This document shows, one piece after another, positions 6,347 through 6,924 of a stretch of DNA of 6,924 nucleotides. This stretch comes from Acidobacteriaceae bacterium (GTDB lineage Bacteria; Acidobacteriota; Terriglobia; Terriglobales; Acidobacteriaceae), in contig JASHUR010000345.1 of NCBI GenBank assembly GCA_030039895.1, forward strand, positions 1-6,924. The letters run 5' to 3'. The first letter of the stretch is position 1, and the number at the start of each line of letters is the position of its first letter. The position numbers and the translations under genes were made by a program. The notes under the pieces are model-generated. The model saw nothing but the letters and a program-made list of their open reading frames with translations. It was not told where the DNA came from and did not search any database.

Positions 6347-6924
6347 ATGACGGAAATTGTTGCCATTCGTGCGCGGGAAATTCTCGACTCGCGCGGAAAC
6401 CCGACCGTAGAAGCCGATGTTGTTCTTGAGGGCGGCGCTACGGGCCGAGCTGCCGTTCCCAGCGGCGCCTCCACCGGCGAGCATGAGGCCGTGGAGCTGC
6501 GTGACGGAGACAAGTCGCACTACTTGGGCAAGGGCGTATTACGCGCCGTGGAAAATGTAGAGAGCGTGATCGCTCCCGAGCTGACCGGCATGGATGCTTC
6601 GAATCAGCGCCTGCTGGACGCAACGATGGTTGCGCTGGACGGTACCGAGAACAAGGGCCGTCTGGGCGCAAACGCGATCCTGGCTGTATCCATGGCTGCT
6701 GCGCGCGCCTCTGCCAAATCGCTGGGTCTGCCGCTTTACCGCTATCTGGGCGGCGTGAATGCTTCCGTCCTGCCCACGCCGATGATGAACATCCTGAACG
6801 GGGGCGCGCATGCCGACAACAATGTGGACTTTCAGGAATTCATGGTGATGCCGGTCGGCGCCGAGCGCTTCTCTGACGCGCTGCGCTGGGGTGCGGAGGT
6901 ATTCCACACACTGAAGGGCGTGCT
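6347..6924 (+). CDS. eno: Enolase (phosphopyruvate hydratase), 5' part
   Basis: This cytoplasmic glycolytic and gluconeogenic enzyme interconverts 2-phosphoglycerate and phosphoenolpyruvate using Mg2+. The first 192 codons are present, out of about 430 normally, before the right edge cuts the gene. The N-terminal domain is typical: AREILDSRGNPTVEADV (9-25), VPSGASTGEHEAVELRDG (37-54) with the mobile-loop Ser42, and NKGRLGANAILAVSMAAAR (102-120). The barrel opens with NGGAHADNNVDFQEFM (151-166), holding the conserved His155 and Glu164 of the active site. The metal-binding Asp/Glu residues and the catalytic Lys lie beyond the window. The start is chosen from AAGGAG at 6337-6342 and the canonical MTEIVAIRARE beginning. 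The frame remains open upstream to an ATG at 6239. Confidence 0.97.
   Translation, partial: MTEIVAIRAREILDSRGNPTVEADVVLEGGATGRAAVPSGASTGEHEAVELRDGDKSHYLGKGVLRAVENVESVIAPELTGMDASNQRLLDATMVALDGTENKGRLGANAILAVSMAAARASAKSLGLPLYRYLGGVNASVLPTPMMNILNGGAHADNNVDFQEFMVMPVGAERFSDALRWGAEVFHTLKGV

Overview
The window reads as chromosomal DNA of a moderately GC-rich bacterium. The best guess is Acidobacteriota (Terriglobia/Acidobacteriaceae type). That rests on gene content and style: a large Hanks-type kinase with a TolB-like plus TPR sensor half, an exported proline-rich VirB10/TrbI-like protein, and an aldolase with an SKGLCAPVGS active-site variant. It is an inference, since no rRNA or other marker lies in the window. 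Six protein genes are visible. No tRNA, rRNA, CRISPR array, insertion sequence or phage gene was seen.

Left part, + strand (1-3398): the 3' portion of a low-specificity L-threonine aldolase gene runs in from the left edge. After a 113-bp gap comes an 811-codon serine/threonine kinase gene. The kinase has a complete, apparently active catalytic domain joined to a TolB/FlgO-like domain and a long run of TPR-like helical repeats, with no membrane segment, so it should be a soluble signalling protein.

Middle part, - strand (3458-5913): three genes read leftward. The first is an exported protein with a signal peptide, a proline-rich linker, a VirB10-like beta domain and a glycine-zipper stretch. 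It ends at a textbook intrinsic terminator with a UUCG tetraloop (4868-4897). Next is an AraC-family regulator whose promoter must fit in the roughly 46 bases after that terminator. A VOC-fold (PhnB/glyoxalase-like) gene follows 68 bp downstream and is likely co-expressed with or controlled by the regulator. The VOC gene converges on the kinase gene with 59 bp between them.

Right part: a 433-bp divergent intergenic region (5914-6346) carries several inverted repeats, including a 12-bp stem with one G/T mismatch. It separates the exported protein from the enolase gene (eno), which runs off the right edge. The enolase frame stays open upstream to an ATG at 6239, giving an optional 36-residue extension, but the Shine-Dalgarno sequence supports the conventional start at 6347.

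The genes do not form one pathway. Threonine aldolase and enolase are housekeeping metabolism, and the kinase and AraC/VOC pair are regulatory or accessory. No convincing new multi-gene system was found. The items most worth a second look are the soluble kinase-TolB-TPR fusion, the AraC/VOC pair with its compact promoter, and the dyads and start-site ambiguity upstream of eno.
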